Shown here in pieces: positions 5,129 to 6,238 of a DNA stretch of 6,238 nt. Position numbers and translations under genes: made by a program. The notes beneath the pieces were generated by a model. That model had not been told where the DNA came from. It ran no database searches and worked only from the letters and a program-made list of their open reading frames with translations. The DNA is from Comamonadaceae bacterium. GTDB lineage: Bacteria > Pseudomonadota > Gammaproteobacteria > Burkholderiales > Burkholderiaceae_C. Positions within the stretch are counted from its first letter, which is position 1, and each line of letters starts with the position of its first letter. The stretch spans positions 1-6,238 of the forward strand of contig CANHGF010000161.1 in NCBI GenBank assembly GCA_947460065.1. Direction: 5' to 3'.

Positions 5129-6004
5129 TCAGGCAAGGGCTGCTGCCTCGGGCGAGGTCAGCACTTCCCGGGTGGTGGCCCGGCGCAGTTCGCGGCGCTG
5201 CGACAGGTCGAAGTGACGGCCCCGGTGCACCGTAGAGGTATTGTCCCAGATGACCAAATCCCCCTCGGCCCACCGGTGGGTATAGACGAACTGGCGCTGG
5301 GTGGCATGCTCGAGCAGGTCCATCAGGAGCAGCCTGGCCTCGGCCAGCACCATGCCTTCAATGGCGCAGGCGTGCGCACCCACGTAGAGGATCTTGCGAC
5401 CAGTACGTGGGTCGGACTGCACCAAAGGCCACACCACGGGCGGGAAAGCATCTTTCTGGGCCTGGGTGTATTCGGTATCGCCAAGCAGGTAGCGTGAATG
5501 CAGGGCGAAGTGGACCGCCTGCAGGCCCGCAATCTGCTCGCGCCGCCAGCCGGGCAAGGCGTCGTAGGCCATGCGCAGATCGGCAAATTCGGTCTCGCCA
5601 CCCAAGGCCGGCACCACAGAGGCGGCCAGCATCGAATACTTGGCCCGCGGCTTTTGGAAGGAGCTGTCCGAGTGCCAGAGTTGGTTGGCCAGGTTGCTCA
5701 CAATCTTCTGATGGTCGCGCCCGGCCACCTCGCCATCGACCGTGACATTGGAGATATCGGCCAGCTCGTTGTACTTGAGGCGGTGCGCGCCGCCCCGGAT
5801 GCGGCGAAAGCCCAGCTCCAGCGGCCCCAGGGCGCTGGCCAGAGCAATCTGCTGATCCTGGTCGAGGTGCTGACCTGGGAACACCAGCACCGCATACTGG
5901 TCCATCGCAGACTCAATGGCCGCAACCGTCGAAGGGCTCAGTGGCTCACGCAGGTCGACGCCGCTGACGCGGCCACCGCAATGGCTGAGGGCCTCAATGT
6001 TCAT
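5129..6004 (-). CDS. TfdA-like Fe(II)/2-oxoglutarate-dependent dioxygenase
   Basis: The 291-residue cytoplasmic enzyme belongs to the TauD/TfdA family, which couples decarboxylation of 2-oxoglutarate to hydroxylation of a substrate. The iron triad is visible: His111 and Asp113 in LWHSDSSF, and His260 in VHRGR. Arg271 and Arg275, 11 and 15 residues after the distal His, match the TauD positions that hold 2-oxoglutarate and the substrate anion. Long stretches, such as YNELADISNV, NLANQLWHSDSSF, AYDALPGW and RELRRATT, agree with TfdA of Cupriavidus pJP4 as I remember it. The length is also near that of TfdA (about 287). TfdA cleaves 2,4-D to 2,4-dichlorophenol and glyoxylate. Here the substrate could be another aryloxyalkanoate or a different carboxylate or sulfonate. 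The start at 6004 is set by a strong ribosome site; an in-frame GTG at 6019 is less likely. A Bug protein gene lies 22 bp upstream. Confidence 0.93.
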   Translation of the reverse strand: MNIEALSHCGGRVSGVDLREPLSPSTVAAIESAMDQYAVLVFPGQHLDQDQQIALASALGPLELGFRRIRGGAHRLKYNELADISNVTVDGEVAGRDHQKIVSNLANQLWHSDSSFQKPRAKYSMLAASVVPALGGETEFADLRMAYDALPGWRREQIAGLQAVHFALHSRYLLGDTEYTQAQKDAFPPVVWPLVQSDPRTGRKILYVGAHACAIEGMVLAEARLLLMDLLEHATQRQFVYTHRWAEGDLVIWDNTSTVHRGRHFDLSQRRELRRATTREVLTSPEAAALA

Positions 6005-6012
6005 GGGATGAG

Positions 6013-6017
6013 CCTCC
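6013..6017 (-). promoter_or_regulatory. Ribosome binding site of the TfdA-like gene
   Basis: GGAGG on the minus strand lies 8 nt before the ATG ending at 6004. It overlaps the alternative GTG codon at 6017-6019 and so argues for the ATG as the true start. Confidence 0.75.
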
Positions 6018-6026
6018 ACCCGCGCA

Positions 6027-6238
6027 TCAATCGACCTTCAGGTTGGCCGTCTTGACGAGCTGGGTCCAGCGCTCGATATCGGTTTTGATCAGCGTGTCAA
6101 ACTGCTCGGGGGCAATCGGGTTGGGCTCCAGCCCCAATTCGGCCAGCCGCGCCGTCACCTCAGGCCGGCGCATCACCTGCACCACGTCGGTGTAAATCTT
6201 CTGCACCACTGGCCGGGGCGTGGCGCTGGCCACCACCA
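6027..6238 (-). CDS. Bug/TctC-family solute-binding protein, C-terminal end (partial)
   Basis: The frame is open to the window edge, so only the last 69 whole codons are seen. The fragment has the C-terminal signature of Bug (TctC) periplasmic receptors: SATPRPVVQKIYTDVVQVM, then a helix RRPEVTARLAELGLEPN, then APEQFDTLIKTDIERW and a short tail ending LKVD. This corresponds to the 'P-x-x-x-V-x-K-L-N' to 'F-x-x-x-I-x-x-(D/E)-x-x-(R/K)-(W/M)' region that the complete Bug protein of this window also shows near its end. The first codon seen is GTG but is internal, since full-length members have about 320-330 residues. The gene is the furthest upstream of the visible row and ends 22 bp before the TfdA-like start. 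It is clearly different in sequence from the second Bug gene, so the pair is not a recent duplicate. Confidence 0.88.
   Translation of the reverse strand, partial: VVASATPRPVVQKIYTDVVQVMRRPEVTARLAELGLEPNPIAPEQFDTLIKTDIERWTQLVKTANLKVD

Noticed and set aside
4403..5497. Plus-strand open frame of 364 codons spanning the hydrolase and the TfdA-like gene
   Set aside because: It crosses the boundary between two well-supported minus-strand genes and shows no family motif. It is explained by the codon structure of the real genes.

Overview
The window is a GC-rich, tightly packed piece of proteobacterial chromosome. Four things together point to Burkholderiales, probably Comamonadaceae: a class I fumarase followed directly by murI, two Bug/TctC-type periplasmic binding proteins, a DUF6806-like protein, and a TfdA-like dioxygenase. 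The genus cannot be named from the sequence alone.

Left block, + strand (1-1932). The 3' end of a class I fumarate hydratase gene is followed after 28 bp by glutamate racemase (murI, GTG start). After another 44 bp comes an exported alpha/beta-hydrolase with four cysteines. Spacing suggests one transcription unit. The first two genes are housekeeping (TCA cycle, D-glutamate for peptidoglycan); the third has no known substrate. The block ends convergently, 30 bp from the gene on the other strand, with no clear terminator.

Middle block, - strand (1963-3305). A YccF-family inner-membrane protein lies 32 bp upstream of a soluble, acidic DUF6806-like protein of unknown function. In front of them is a 204-bp intergenic region rich in inverted repeats. 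One repeat has the layout of a Pseudomonas-type REP element: a GTGGGAG head, a small hairpin and a GATG tail, followed by an inverted head.

Right block, - strand (3306-6238). In transcription order this holds the C-terminus of a Bug binding protein (cut by the window edge), a TfdA-like Fe(II)/2-oxoglutarate dioxygenase, an alpha/beta-hydrolase and a complete second Bug protein, with gaps of 22, 45 and 38 bp. It looks like a small catabolic operon: periplasmic capture of an organic acid, oxidative cleavage, and hydrolysis of an ester, lactone or C-C bond. The dioxygenase keeps the iron-binding triad and both arginines expected for 2-oxoglutarate and an anionic substrate, and closely resembles what I recall of the 2,4-D dioxygenase TfdA. 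No phenol hydroxylase, ring-cleavage enzyme or transporter membrane subunit is in view, so the substrate is open. This operon is the most interesting part. I see no tRNA, rRNA, CRISPR array, insertion sequence or phage gene.
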